Source: a bacterium (GTDB lineage: Bacteria > Armatimonadota > Zipacnadia > Zipacnadales > Zipacnadaceae). Taken from it: DNA of 64,000 nucleotides. The notes beneath the pieces were generated by a model. It worked only from the letters and a program-made list of their open reading frames with translations, searched no databases and was not told the origin of the DNA. The stretch covers positions 1-64,000 of the forward strand of contig JAUVXR010000007.1 of the NCBI GenBank assembly GCA_030603495.1. The letters run 5' to 3'. This document shows positions 7,855 through 17,157 of the stretch, in pieces. Position numbers and translations under genes: made by a program. The first letter of the stretch is position 1; each line of letters opens with the position of its first letter.

Positions 7855-8859
7855 CTATCGAGGCTTATTGCTAAGCGCTCGAAAGCACAGTGTCTCGATG
7901 AAAGCTTCGATGCGTAGCTTGTTACGGGCGTCGAGCGGTGCGGGCCGCTCGCCCTGAATGGTCAACACCGGGCAGTTCACCCCCTGCTTGATGAGCAGGT
8001 CCTCGATCTCCCGAAAGCAGAAGGTCTGCGTGTAATGAATTACCCCGTCCAGACGTCTCTGCGCAACCTGGCGATTGATATCCTCGATGCGTCCGAAGAT
8101 GTCGTATGGATAAGTGTACCGCTGGTATTGCGTCACTAGGTCGTCTTCCAGCGCATCAATCATGGTGAACTGGCGCTGGACCTCGTTGTAGACGACCCGG
8201 CCCCCCAGGCTTTCAATGAACTCGTATAGGTCCGTTATTATCGGCGGGACGCCCGTGTAACCGAGCCGGATGGTCTCCTTCCGCGCAGGCCGGCTCTGTG
8301 CCTGCTGGTAGAACTCTTGCGCCTCTTTGAAAAAGGCCCCAGCGTCGCGATTGAAGTCGGAACAGCACACTTGCCAGTAGTGATTCTCCGCGCCGGTGGT
8401 TTTTCCTTCCTGCCAGGTCAACTTATCTATTTCACTTACCAGTTCGCGGACCGGCTTGAGCGCGGCGCGCGCCTTTTCGACCTGGACCCAGTCCACACCG
8501 AAGCGGTCTATGAAGCGCAGCATCTGCTGCTCAAGCAGGATACGGTCACGATCGTAGGGGTAGGCGAAGGGGACGATCTCGATGCCGGCGGCCTGGAGGG
8601 TCTCCATCAGCGCGTGGGTCTGGGAGCAGTCGCCCTGGGTGACTGCGACAACGCGCTTGATGCCGTAGCGCAGGGCTGTCGCGTAGATGCCCTTGATCCA
8701 GCCACAGGCGTTGCGGGGATAGCCGGACAGCTCGGCCTGGCGGACCAGCGCCTCCGGGTCAGGGTCGGTGATGAAGACGTTGTTGAGGTCTACCGGCACA
8801 TCGCCGGCGGCGAGGATTACTTCAACGGGAATTGTCGTGGTGAGACCGACCTCAGCCAT
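7855..8859 (-). CDS. 2-hydroxyacyl-CoA dehydratase D-component-like protein
   Basis: Resembles the HgdB/BcrB-type component of 2-hydroxyacyl-CoA dehydratases and benzoyl-CoA reductases, which carry a [4Fe-4S] cluster and work with an ATP-driven activator. It is 334 residues from the ATG at 8859, which has GAGGTAG six bases upstream and lies 14 bases past the queE stop. Candidate cluster cysteines are in RNACGWIKG, TQGDCSQTH and QTFCFREIEDL. The TQGDCSQTH stretch is characteristic of a subgroup of this family of unknown role. No activator ATPase or CoA-transferase is nearby, so a catabolic dehydratase is unlikely. Placement directly after queE and DUF366 hints at a role tied to tRNA or nucleoside modification or redox, which is inference. 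Confidence 0.75.
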   Translation of the reverse strand: MAEVGLTTTIPVEVILAAGDVPVDLNNVFITDPDPEALVRQAELSGYPRNACGWIKGIYATALRYGIKRVVAVTQGDCSQTHALMETLQAAGIEIVPFAYPYDRDRILLEQQMLRFIDRFGVDWVQVEKARAALKPVRELVSEIDKLTWQEGKTTGAENHYWQVCCSDFNRDAGAFFKEAQEFYQQAQSRPARKETIRLGYTGVPPIITDLYEFIESLGGRVVYNEVQRQFTMIDALEDDLVTQYQRYTYPYDIFGRIEDINRQVAQRRLDGVIHYTQTFCFREIEDLLIKQGVNCPVLTIQGERPAPLDARNKLRIEAFIETLCFRALSNKPR

Positions 8860-8873
8860 CAACGCTACCTCAT

Positions 8874-9650
8874 TCAGCGGCAACCGACGATCCTGTGGCA
8901 CTGGGGAATGATGCGTACGTCATCCAGAAAGATTGTGGCCGTTGCCTGCCAGCGGAGCAGAGCGTCGGCATCAGGGGGGCGGCAAGTATTGTTGATGGGG
9001 GTAACCGGTTGGAGAACCAGCCGAAACGTGCGAGTGATACTGCCCATGGCGCGGAAGGCTTCAAGCAGTTCTTCCTCGGAGGTGTCGTCGGTCACTACCA
9101 TCTTGATGAAACAGTCTCGGTGTTGGACAATGTGCAGGGATTCGACCCAGCGCGAGGTAGGTATCGGCTCAGCCAGCGTCGAGGGCAGCTTCCAGTCCAT
9201 TGCCACCCAGTCCACCTCCGGTATGACCTGCGCCAGGGCTTCAGGTAGATGGCCGGCGGTCTCCAGATACACACGCTGGCCCAGATCGCGCAGGCTGGCC
9301 GCCAGCCAGATGAGATACCCAGGATACAGCAGCGGCTCGCCGCCGGTGAGCGCAATGGAGTGCTGGGCGTGGTTGTCTGCACTTATCAGGCGTTCGATGA
9401 TCAGCAGCAACTCGTCCACCGACAGGGGATTGTCGCGGGGCGCGAATTTGCCGCTGCCAGGTGTCTTTTCAATCTGGCACGAGCCTGTGGTGCGGCGAGC
9501 CTGAGGCGTGTCGCAATAGAGACAGTCGAGGTCGCAGCCGCGGAAGCGGATAAACAGTTGGCGTACGCCCACCAGTAGGCCCTCGCCCTGCGCCGAGGTG
9601 AAGACCTCGCAGATGGGTGCACGGGGCTGACTACCGCCAGCGGCTGCCAT
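8874..9650 (-). CDS. queE: 7-carboxy-7-deazaguanine synthase-like radical SAM enzyme
   Basis: Radical SAM enzyme of 258 residues that would convert 6-carboxy-tetrahydropterin to 7-carboxy-7-deazaguanine in queuosine synthesis. It has the CxxxCxxC cluster motif CDLDCLYC after RFRGCDLD, the TGGEPLL SAM-binding motif, and the family's C-terminal PQCHRIVGCR (compare PQTHRxxGxR). The start at 9650 overlaps the stop of the DUF366 gene by one base (TGATG), implying translational coupling. queC and queD are not in the window. Confidence 0.85.
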   Translation of the reverse strand: MAAAGGSQPRAPICEVFTSAQGEGLLVGVRQLFIRFRGCDLDCLYCDTPQARRTTGSCQIEKTPGSGKFAPRDNPLSVDELLLIIERLISADNHAQHSIALTGGEPLLYPGYLIWLAASLRDLGQRVYLETAGHLPEALAQVIPEVDWVAMDWKLPSTLAEPIPTSRWVESLHIVQHRDCFIKMVVTDDTSEEELLEAFRAMGSITRTFRLVLQPVTPINNTCRPPDADALLRWQATATIFLDDVRIIPQCHRIVGCR

Positions 9651-10204
9651 CAAGACACCTCCCGGACCTTGGCGCAGGCCGCCTGGCAAGACTGTAGCTC
9701 GGCGGCGTAGGCCGTCATTACCTGCTGGGCTAGCACCGGCGCTGATATTCCCAGCTCGGCCAAGCCCACCGCTGGCACCGGAGCGCCGGCGGGGTCAATG
9801 TTCAGCCCCAAATGGATCAGGGCTGAGACTGGCGAGGTCGTGGCGATCGAGACCGACAGCTTGCGCTCTCCCACGAATAGGTCATCGCCGTCGCGGCGTA
9901 ACTGGCAAACAGAAGCCGCACTTAGCATCTCGGCGGCCAGACAGACCAGGAGGCGCTGGCGCAGTACTGCCGTGGCGAGGTCGGTGTCGAAGTGCTCGGC
10001 AATAAAATGCAGCATCTGGGCAGCGCTGATACCCACTCCCCGGCGGGCGTCTTCGAGGTCCACCAGGTGCTCGACTGCCACATTGCACGGGCCGACGAAG
10101 GCGATAAGGGCATCGCCTTCGAGGCCCGCTGTCTCGGCGATCCAGTGGGAGCGCAGCTCGCGGCCGCTGTACACAATCTCCTCAGGCAACCAACGCCATT
10201 CCAT
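9650..10204 (-). CDS. DUF366 family protein
   Basis: A 184-residue protein that I recognise as DUF366, a family common in archaea and scattered in bacteria. The N-terminal YSGRELRSHWIAE, central VGPCNVAVEHLVDLEDARRG, MLHFIAEHFD, and RKLSVSIATTSPVSALIHLG are the conserved blocks. The molecular function is not established to my knowledge. Its stop codon overlaps the queE start, and 21 bp separate it from pyk upstream. Co-transcription with queE supports a link to deazaguanine metabolism (inference). Confidence 0.8.
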   Translation of the reverse strand: MEWRWLPEEIVYSGRELRSHWIAETAGLEGDALIAFVGPCNVAVEHLVDLEDARRGVGISAAQMLHFIAEHFDTDLATAVLRQRLLVCLAAEMLSAASVCQLRRDGDDLFVGERKLSVSIATTSPVSALIHLGLNIDPAGAPVPAVGLAELGISAPVLAQQVMTAYAAELQSCQAACAKVREVS

Positions 10205-10225
10205 AGCCGGGCGTCCTCTTTTGCG

Positions 10226-11662
10226 TTAGCTAATGACCTGGAGCTTCATCATATTGGTGGTTCCCGGCGCGCCAATCGGGCTGCCCGCGGTAATGATGGC
10301 TACGTCGCCGGACTTGACGACGCCCAGATCACGGACGCGTCGCTCGATCTCGGCGATCATATCGTCGGTGCTGCGGGCCGGCTCGATGAGCATAGGGTAT
10401 ACGCCCCAGTAGAGGCTGGAGCGCCGGGCCGTCGAGGCCAGCGGCGTGGCAGCGACGATGGGACAGCGGGGGCGGCATTTCGAGGCCAGCCGCGCCGTAG
10501 AACCAGATTGGGTGAAGGCAATGATCGCGTTGGCCTTGACGTCCTCGGCGATTCGTGCTGCCGCCCGACTGAGCGCGTCGGCGAAGTCCAGGAACTCTGA
10601 CGTTGTTTCGGTGCGCAGGTGACGCCCCGCCAGTTGCTCCTGCTCGGCGGCAGCGGCGATGCGGCGCATCATCGCCACCGACTCGACAGGATACTGGCCA
10701 ATGGCGGTCTCGCCGGAGAGCATGACGGCGTCGGTGCCGTCAAAGATGGCGTTGGCCACATCGGAAGTCTCGGCGCGCGTTGGGCGGGGGTGATCGCGCA
10801 TTGAGTCCAGCATCTGGGTGGCGGTTATGACGGGCTTGCGCAGCCGTGAGCATAAGTTGATAATCTGCTTCTGGAGCACCGGCACCTGCTCCGGCGGCAG
10901 CTCGACACCTAAGTCCCCGCGTGCGACCATAACTGCGTCAGCGACATCGAGAATCTCATCAAGGTGGCGGATGGCTTCAGGCTTCTCGAGTTTGGCGATA
11001 ACGGGGATGTCTGCTCCTGCGTCTTGGATGAGCGCTTTAAGCTCGCGGAGGTCGTCGGCGCTGCGCACAAAGCTCAGCGCAACGTAGTCAACCTGATTCT
11101 CCAGCGCGAACTGCAGATCTCGGCGATCCTTGTCGGTAAGCGCTGGGGCGCTGATGGCAACACCGGGCAGGTTTATCCCCTTGTGCTCTCCGAGTAGACC
11201 GCCGATAATGATCTTACAGCGCACCTGCGACGCTGTGGTGGCGAGGGCCTCAAGCTCCATTTTGCCGTCGTCCACGAAAATACGGTCGCCTGGCTTGACG
11301 TCATCTGGCAGCGACTGGTAAGTGGTGCTCACGCGCTCGCCGGTTCCTGGGATGTCCTCAACGGTGATAACCAGCTCGCCACCGGCGACCAGTTGAATCG
11401 GGGTCCCACCCACCAGTCGGCCGGTACGAATTTTGGGGCCCTGGAGGTCAGCGATGATGGCCGTGTGCCTTTGGCAGGCGGCGGCCACGGTCCGAACTCC
11501 CTGAACATACTGCAGGTGGTCGTCGTAATCGCCGTGGGAGAAGTTGAGGCGGACAGCGTCGGCCCCTTCCTTAATCAGATTACGAAGGACCTCTTCATCC
11601 CTCGAAGCCGGGCCCAGCGTGGCGACTATCTTGGTCCGATTCTCTTTTTCCAGGTGAAGCAT
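10226..11662 (-). CDS. pyk: pyruvate kinase
   Basis: Glycolytic enzyme that transfers phosphate from phosphoenolpyruvate to ADP. It is 478 residues, the usual bacterial length. Seen are TKIVATLGPAS at the N-terminus, ADLQGPKIRTG, the active-site signature around IPVIAKLEKPEA, the metal-binding VMVARGDLGVELP, and the C-terminal allosteric domain (IIAFTQSGSTARLASKCRP). It is the first gene of a minus-strand operon with DUF366, queE and the dehydratase-like gene. A TTGACA-17-TACTAT promoter lies upstream. Confidence 0.96.
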   Translation of the reverse strand: MLHLEKENRTKIVATLGPASRDEEVLRNLIKEGADAVRLNFSHGDYDDHLQYVQGVRTVAAACQRHTAIIADLQGPKIRTGRLVGGTPIQLVAGGELVITVEDIPGTGERVSTTYQSLPDDVKPGDRIFVDDGKMELEALATTASQVRCKIIIGGLLGEHKGINLPGVAISAPALTDKDRRDLQFALENQVDYVALSFVRSADDLRELKALIQDAGADIPVIAKLEKPEAIRHLDEILDVADAVMVARGDLGVELPPEQVPVLQKQIINLCSRLRKPVITATQMLDSMRDHPRPTRAETSDVANAIFDGTDAVMLSGETAIGQYPVESVAMMRRIAAAAEQEQLAGRHLRTETTSEFLDFADALSRAAARIAEDVKANAIIAFTQSGSTARLASKCRPRCPIVAATPLASTARRSSLYWGVYPMLIEPARSTDDMIAEIERRVRDLGVVKSGDVAIITAGSPIGAPGTTNMMKLQVIS

Positions 11663-11678
11663 CGCGGTGCCGCCTGCG

Positions 11679-11707
11679 TTTACATAGCTGAGGGCCTGTG
11701 CTATAAT
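11679..11707 (+). promoter_or_regulatory. sigma70 promoter for the DnaA-domain-I-like gene
   Basis: TTTACA (11679-11684), 17 bp, TATAAT (11702-11707): one mismatch from consensus. Transcription would start near 11714, leaving a leader of about 95 nt with a hairpin GGGCGA/TCGCCC (11770-11789) just before the GAGGAGG ribosome-binding site. Confidence 0.65.
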
Positions 11708-11736
11708 CGCTGCCGGAAGTCATCAGCAATAGTGCG

Positions 11737-11765
11737 ATAGTACTAAAGCTGATTGGGTCTGTCAA
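11737..11765 (-). promoter_or_regulatory. sigma70 promoter for the pyk operon
   Basis: Read on the minus strand: TTGACA (11765-11760), 17 bp, TACTAT (11742-11737). The perfect -35 and spacing make it credible; the -10 matches at four of six positions. It overlaps the leader of the divergent gene, so the two promoters are arranged back-to-back. Confidence 0.55.
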
Positions 11766-11808
11766 CTCTGGGCGAGGTGATCGTCGCCCTATTGAGGAGG
11801 TGCGGGCT

Positions 11809-12441
11809 ATGGCTGAAGAGCTCGATGCCGAAGAACTGTGGCGCCGGATGCAAGAATTGCTGCAAAGAGGCGACCTGAATCCGCCCCTGTGGGCGGCGGT
11901 GGACGCGGTGAGACCGCTGACTGTGGATGGAGATACGATGGTTGTGTCCGTACAGACGGCCGAGATGCAGCACGCCGGTTACATCGAAAGCGGGCGCAAC
12001 AAGGCCCAACTTCAACAGCTTCTCGAGCAGGTCAGGGGCCAGCGCTTAGATATACGTGTCATTGATGGTACGACGGTGGCGGACTGGGAACGCATCAAAC
12101 AGCGAGAGGCGGCGGGTGCAGAAGCAGCGGCGGCGCAAGCACAGGCCCGAACTGCGCAAAAAGGGGCGCAGGCCCTCTGGCGGCAGGGCGCTGAGAAGGT
12201 CGTCGCCATCTTCACGGGGGCGCGGGCGCGTGCTCGGGGCACTGATCTGGCGCGCTTAATGCTCGAGAGTGTGGCGGCGATGTACGAAGTGGAGCAGGCC
12301 GCCCGCGAGGACAGTCCGGACGATGAGGAGCTTCACAGCCAGCAGCTAAATCGCGTTATTGACCGGGTGGCCACTTACTGCAGCGTACCGCCGCCGGTCG
12401 TGGCGCTGGAGTATGTGCGCTACTGTCGTGACAAGGATTGA
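11809..12441 (+). CDS. DnaA domain-I-like stand-alone protein
   Basis: A 210-residue soluble protein with an excellent GAGGAGG ribosome-binding site. Residues about 7-88 follow the pattern of DnaA domain I: an ELWRRMQELL helix, a second helix with a Trp (PPLWAAVDAVRPL), then the strand DGDTMVVSVQT, a helix, and a final strand LDIRVIDG. DnaA domain I mediates self-association and helicase loading, but the AAA+ and DNA-binding domains of DnaA are missing here. An Ala/Gln-rich helical linker (about 95-125) and a C-terminal helical domain of unknown type follow. The stop overlaps the start of the next gene by one base. The domain match is by pattern only. Confidence 0.6.
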   Translation: MAEELDAEELWRRMQELLQRGDLNPPLWAAVDAVRPLTVDGDTMVVSVQTAEMQHAGYIESGRNKAQLQQLLEQVRGQRLDIRVIDGTTVADWERIKQREAAGAEAAAAQAQARTAQKGAQALWRQGAEKVVAIFTGARARARGTDLARLMLESVAAMYEVEQAAREDSPDDEELHSQQLNRVIDRVATYCSVPPPVVALEYVRYCRDKD

Positions 12442-14330
12442 TGCCAAATAGTCTGGCGACCGCGCGGTTTATGTTGAACCAGAAGCTGATAAATCCCCAG
12501 AAGACCCGAGCGCAAGCAATATTCTTAGCTTTGGTCGTGCTACTGTCTGTCAGTCTGCGGTTGGCGACTACGGCCTGGGCCGACGACGAAGCCGCGCTGG
12601 TCACAGTGGTGACCATCAATTCGCGAGTGGTCTTCTGTGACCCTCCGGGTCGGTACGACGGTGAGACGGCCTATCTGCCCGCGTCGTTTGTCAGCCGTTA
12701 CCTGGGTATCAACGTGAAGCGTACCTCTGCCGTGGGCACTTATGCCCTCAGCGCCTACGATAATACACTGAGTCTGGCCGTGGGGGCCAGCGTTGGCCAG
12801 CTTAATCAGGAGATCCTCGATATCCAGACTCCGCAGGAGCGCGACGGGGAGCTGCTCGTGCCAGTGGAGTTGCTGGTGCAGGGCTTTGCGGTTGGGGCTG
12901 AGATTGAAGAACCAGCACAGACTGCTCCGATAGTGAAGCTGACGTTGCCTGGGGCAAATGTCCAGGACATTCGGTTGGGGGAGCATCCGGATAGGGTGCG
13001 GGTCGTCCTGGATTTGGACCGGCCAGCGGGGTATATCTGGTCAGTGGACCGCGACACGGTGGCTGTGGAAGTAGCGGTGCCCGCGGGCCAGCCGCACGAA
13101 CCGCCCGGGCTGCGTCTGCTGAGCTTCGATAGCCCGGCAGTTGAGCGCATCGCGCAGTCGCCCACGGCTGACGGGTTTACGCGGGTGGTGATCGCCGGTC
13201 GGGAATGTGAACTGCGCCGAATCTTTACGCTGTCCAATCCCCCGCGCATTGTCGTGGATCTGGCGATACCTCAGCCGCCGAAGCCCGAGCTACCGATCGC
13301 TCCGCCTCCCGGGGTAAGACCCGACGCCGGACGATGGCAGAAGCGCAACCTCTCCACGCCGCGCGGACCGGTTACTGGCTATGTGCTCACCATCAATCCC
13401 GCCCGGGATGGGCTGGAGGTCCGGCCAGCGCTGGCCGACCAGACAGTTCATTGCCGCAGTTCGGTCTTGCACATTGCACGTCGGGCTGGTGCGGTTGCTG
13501 CGCTCAATGGTGGTTTCTTTGCCCGCCAGGGTCCACCGCTGGGTTTGCTGATCGTTGACGGAGAGTGGATTAAGCACCCGATATTTCATCGTACGGCGTT
13601 GGGAGTAACTGCGGGCGGCAAGCTGCTGATGGACCGCCTGTCCTTTGACGGGCGACTGTACTTCGAGCGTCATGGGTACTTGCAGCTGGACGGGATCAAC
13701 CGGGGGCACGACGAGCTCTACTGGCTGGTCGTCTACACTCCGCGCTGGGGCGAGTCCCTGGCAGCAGCCGGCGGCGCCACGCGACTGGCGGTGACCGGAG
13801 ACGGGCAGATTACTGCAAAGGAAACGACCGGGGCAAAGGTGGCGATTCCTGAGGGCGGCTATGTAATCTCCGGGCAGGGACGATACGCTGAGCTGCTCGA
13901 CAGGGTCCAAGTTGGTGAGCGGGTACGGATGGACCTGTCTACCACTCCGATCTGGAATAACATACGCCACGCGATTGGAGGGGGACCACGGTTAGTGAAA
14001 GAGGGGCGGCTGCATGTGACGGCCTCGCCGGAACGATTCCGCGCTGACATTGCGCTGGGCGCGACGTCGCGCTCGGCCCTCGCTATCACCGCCAATGGTG
14101 GGCTCATGCTCGTGGCAGTTGAAACACCTCCGGACCAGCCGGGGGACGGGGTGACTCTGGCGGAGTTCGCACAGATCCTGGTCAAGCTGGGGGCACGCGA
14201 CGCGATGAACCTCGATGGCGGCGGCTCGGTGACTGTGGTGCAGGATACCCAGGTCATCAACAACCCGTCCGATGGCTGGACCCGAGCGGTATCGAACGCG
14301 CTAGTCGTCGTCCCCGTGGGGACGGGATAA
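12441..14330 (+). CDS. secreted phosphodiester glycosidase with AMIN domain
   Basis: A 629-residue exported protein. The start is the ATG at 12441, overlapping the preceding stop (TGATG). After a hydrophobic segment (AIFLALVVLLSVSLRLATTAWA) come a copper-amine-oxidase-N-like stalk (about 50-150), an AMIN-type domain (PDRVRVVLDLDRPAGYIW and RIVVDLAIPQ, about 170-280) that usually targets proteins to the cell wall, and a C-terminal NAGPA-type phosphodiester glycosidase domain (ALNGGFFARQGPPLGLLI, GGPRLVKEG, NLDGGGSVTVV). Members cleave phosphodiester-linked sugars in wall polymers. The Asn-Gly-Gly-Phe and Asp-Gly-Gly-Gly-Ser motifs are intact. The substrate is unknown. Confidence 0.88.
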   Translation: MPNSLATARFMLNQKLINPQKTRAQAIFLALVVLLSVSLRLATTAWADDEAALVTVVTINSRVVFCDPPGRYDGETAYLPASFVSRYLGINVKRTSAVGTYALSAYDNTLSLAVGASVGQLNQEILDIQTPQERDGELLVPVELLVQGFAVGAEIEEPAQTAPIVKLTLPGANVQDIRLGEHPDRVRVVLDLDRPAGYIWSVDRDTVAVEVAVPAGQPHEPPGLRLLSFDSPAVERIAQSPTADGFTRVVIAGRECELRRIFTLSNPPRIVVDLAIPQPPKPELPIAPPPGVRPDAGRWQKRNLSTPRGPVTGYVLTINPARDGLEVRPALADQTVHCRSSVLHIARRAGAVAALNGGFFARQGPPLGLLIVDGEWIKHPIFHRTALGVTAGGKLLMDRLSFDGRLYFERHGYLQLDGINRGHDELYWLVVYTPRWGESLAAAGGATRLAVTGDGQITAKETTGAKVAIPEGGYVISGQGRYAELLDRVQVGERVRMDLSTTPIWNNIRHAIGGGPRLVKEGRLHVTASPERFRADIALGATSRSALAITANGGLMLVAVETPPDQPGDGVTLAEFAQILVKLGARDAMNLDGGGSVTVVQDTQVINNPSDGWTRAVSNALVVVPVGTG

Positions 14331-14385
14331 GCCCGGCGGCGGGCACTATCTGCACAAGTTTCATTGTCAAGCGGAGCGCTGCAAT

Positions 14386-17088
14386 ATGAGTATACGGATC
14401 TGGCTGGCAAGCATCGTCATCCCCGTGGTGGTTTGCGGCGGGTGCGATCTGTTCACCGCCGCTAGCCACAACCGAGAGCACGCCGCTCCCTCCGAGCAGG
14501 AGTTGCTCAGTTCCCGTCCGTGGCTGACCGACTATTTCTCTCACTGGCAGGAGGAGGTCAGCCTGGCAGGCGAGCCGTGGCCGGGCTACTCCGATTTGGC
14601 GGTCTTTCCCATCGGTAACGGCCAGATATTTGCCCATGAGGGTACGAAGTATCCGCTGGGGACGCTCACGAACCTCGTGGGGCCGACCTATCAGAAGAAT
14701 GGCTTCCTGGGTGATATTGTCCCGCTGCTGTATGCGGGCAGCCAAATTGTGGATTGGCAAACGCAGCGGGTACGCTGGGTGAAGCCTGGCGGCATCGTCA
14801 ACACCGAGTCGCTCACCAAGGATGGCTTGCGACTGACCACTTATGACTTCGTCCCGCCTGATCTCCCCGCCATTTGCCGGATCATGATTGTGAGCAATGA
14901 GGGTGAGTCGGTGCAGCGTGCGGTGACGGTGGCACTGGCCTTTGGGGCGCTGGCTGCGGAGCGGGCAGAGGGCGGCATTCGCCTTCAGCGAGGGTCTGCG
15001 GTCATCCAGGCCGGGTTCCTGGCAGCTCGGACGAAACTCGAAGAGCGCACGCCGGATATCCCCCTGGCTGAGAACCTGGACCGGGAAACCGAGCCGGGGC
15101 TGATGGGCGATAGTGCGCCGCTGCTACGATGCGAATTGGGTACTTTTCACCCAGGCGACAGCGTGGCCAAACTGGCCTACTTCGTCATTGCCCAAGGTGA
15201 AGATGAAGCGGCGGAGCTGCTCGGCCAAGTCCAGGAGCGGGGCTTTGCGCTGGTGGACGATACGTATGAATACTGGCGACAGTGGGACGAGCGCACCGTC
15301 ACGGTAGAAACACCCCAGCAGCCCGAGGTGGGCGACCTGCTCACCATCTCAAAGTACCTCTGTGCGGTTCAGCAGGCAACCGAGGGCGGCTTCTCGCCGA
15401 TGGACGGCTACAGTTATACCTGGATCCGCGACAGCAACGGGCCGGTGCGTTACTTGAGCGCCGTTGGTGACTTCGAGGCAGTCCGGCGGCACCTGGAGTA
15501 CCATTTTCGGGGCTGTGCGCTAAGACAGAGGGTGGGGAACAACCTACCGCTGGACCTGGACGTAGCGGGCGACATTGTTCAGCCGGACTGGGCCCAAATC
15601 CCCGTTGAACGGGCGGAAAGCTCGAGTTTCGTGATATTGCAGCACTACTGGTATTACCGCCACAGCGGGGACCTGGGACTGATTCGCGGACACTGGCCGA
15701 TGCTGCGCCGCTGTCTGCTGGGTCAGGATGTGGACGAGCGCGGCCTGCTGCCCTTCCACGGTGATGAGACCTACCGCTTCCCCGGATACACTTTCTTCGA
15801 GGCTGGGCGGGACGTGGACTACTACGTGAACCTGGAAGCGCGCTCAGCCGATTCGGGCTTTGAGTATGTCGCCGCTGCTGGGGCGTTGGCCGAGATGGCC
15901 AAGCAACTGGGCAAGGGTGATGAAGCGGCGGATTACTGCGATCGTGCCGATCGTGTACGGCGGGCTACTGAGAAGTATTACTGGCAGGCGGATGGCGGCT
16001 ATTACGCTTCGGCAATGTCTGACCTCTCTGAGCAGGTGCAGACGAGTCCGTTTGCCCCCATCAATATGCGCCCGCTGTGGGTCGGCTATGCTCCGGACAG
16101 CGCCCGGCAACGGCAGAACGTGCTGGAGTCGTTGAAGTACCTGTGGCGCGAGGACGGCACGCTCAAGACTACGCCCGAGTTCGAGCCGTACGTAACGATG
16201 ATCCCTGGCTACGGGCTGTACGCGCTGGCGACGATTGGGCATCCTGCTGCCGAAGTTGCCCTGAACGGCGTGCTCACTGCGGCGGAGAAGTCCGGCGGCT
16301 TTGCCGAGATGAATGAGCCGGATAACCGGCCCAGCGACGAAGTCTGGGGCCAGCACCGCATCCGGCCCTGGGAAGGCGGCATCAATGCGGAGGCCATTCT
16401 GTACTATCTTACCGGGCTCGAGGTTGACGCCGCCCGTGGTTTGTTCTCCCTGCGTCCCCAGATGCCTGTATCGTGGCGGGAGATGGACATCCATAACCTA
16501 CCAATCAAGCAGGCGCGTTTTGACCTGGCAGTGACGCGGGAGGCCGTGACGGTGACGCGGACGGATGAGAGCGATTTCGAGTTGGAGCTTGCGGCGGCGC
16601 CACTGCGTAGCCATGTCGGGGAAGCTATGTCGGTGCCGATTCAGCCGGGAGAAACGCTGAAGAGGCCTGCCCCGGAGCTATCCTTCTCTCAGTGGCCCCA
16701 GCAAGGGCTTCCGCCAGCTCAGCCATTTGAGTGGGGGCCTCCGCAGATACCCAGCGGTGCGAAGACGGTGGTGCTTACGTGGAGTAAAGAGACGGCTGAG
16801 GAATGTCGGGCGAAGTATGGGCCGGCTACTGTGGTGTTTGACGCGAAGCTGCCGTGGCCCGCGGAGTTTCTCCACGCTGTGCTGCTGAGGTCGGAGGGCA
16901 CGCGCCGAGTGGATATGCTGGCACTCGATGTCAGCCACTTCCCCGGGGCGTTCAAGCGCGAGGAATTCTGGGCTGACGACGGTCCCGGCGGGAAGATCGT
17001 TGCAGCCTTCGAAGAGGCGGGCGGCCAGGTCGTAGACCCGCCGACCATTCGCAAGCGCGGCGCCGGGTTGGCCGGCCTGCCACACTGA
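14386..17088 (+). CDS. glycosidase-like lipoprotein with (alpha/alpha)6 barrel
   Basis: A 900-residue protein with a lipobox-like start (IPVVVCGGC, Cys20). The N-terminal beta-sandwich region (about 50-300) precedes an (alpha/alpha)6-barrel catalytic region recalling GH15/GH65 and debranching-enzyme C-terminal domains. It contains YSYTWIRDSNGPVRYLSAVG (the WIRD signature), PFHGDETYRFPGYT with candidate Glu, and a late DEVWGQHRIRPWEGGINAEA with candidate general base. The last 170 residues form an extra domain of unknown type. It is downstream of the phosphodiester glycosidase on the same strand and may act with it on surface glycans. The exact GH family is not determined. Confidence 0.75.
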   Translation: MSIRIWLASIVIPVVVCGGCDLFTAASHNREHAAPSEQELLSSRPWLTDYFSHWQEEVSLAGEPWPGYSDLAVFPIGNGQIFAHEGTKYPLGTLTNLVGPTYQKNGFLGDIVPLLYAGSQIVDWQTQRVRWVKPGGIVNTESLTKDGLRLTTYDFVPPDLPAICRIMIVSNEGESVQRAVTVALAFGALAAERAEGGIRLQRGSAVIQAGFLAARTKLEERTPDIPLAENLDRETEPGLMGDSAPLLRCELGTFHPGDSVAKLAYFVIAQGEDEAAELLGQVQERGFALVDDTYEYWRQWDERTVTVETPQQPEVGDLLTISKYLCAVQQATEGGFSPMDGYSYTWIRDSNGPVRYLSAVGDFEAVRRHLEYHFRGCALRQRVGNNLPLDLDVAGDIVQPDWAQIPVERAESSSFVILQHYWYYRHSGDLGLIRGHWPMLRRCLLGQDVDERGLLPFHGDETYRFPGYTFFEAGRDVDYYVNLEARSADSGFEYVAAAGALAEMAKQLGKGDEAADYCDRADRVRRATEKYYWQADGGYYASAMSDLSEQVQTSPFAPINMRPLWVGYAPDSARQRQNVLESLKYLWREDGTLKTTPEFEPYVTMIPGYGLYALATIGHPAAEVALNGVLTAAEKSGGFAEMNEPDNRPSDEVWGQHRIRPWEGGINAEAILYYLTGLEVDAARGLFSLRPQMPVSWREMDIHNLPIKQARFDLAVTREAVTVTRTDESDFELELAAAPLRSHVGEAMSVPIQPGETLKRPAPELSFSQWPQQGLPPAQPFEWGPPQIPSGAKTVVLTWSKETAEECRAKYGPATVVFDAKLPWPAEFLHAVLLRSEGTRRVDMLALDVSHFPGAFKREEFWADDGPGGKIVAAFEEAGGQVVDPPTIRKRGAGLAGLPH

Positions 17089-17130
17089 TCGGTGTGCAAC
17101 TGAAACCCACAAGACGGTATACCTAGAGCC

Positions 17131-17154
17131 GGTACGACAGGCGTCTCGCCTGTC
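17131..17154. repeat. short palindromic repeat, single copy (family R1)
   Basis: Begins GGTACGACAGGCG, then TCT, then CGCCTGTC. It lies between convergent genes (lipoprotein on plus, zinc-ribbon protein on minus), four bases from the stop of the latter, and could serve as a shared transcript end. Confidence 0.85.
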
Positions 17155-17157
17155 CCC

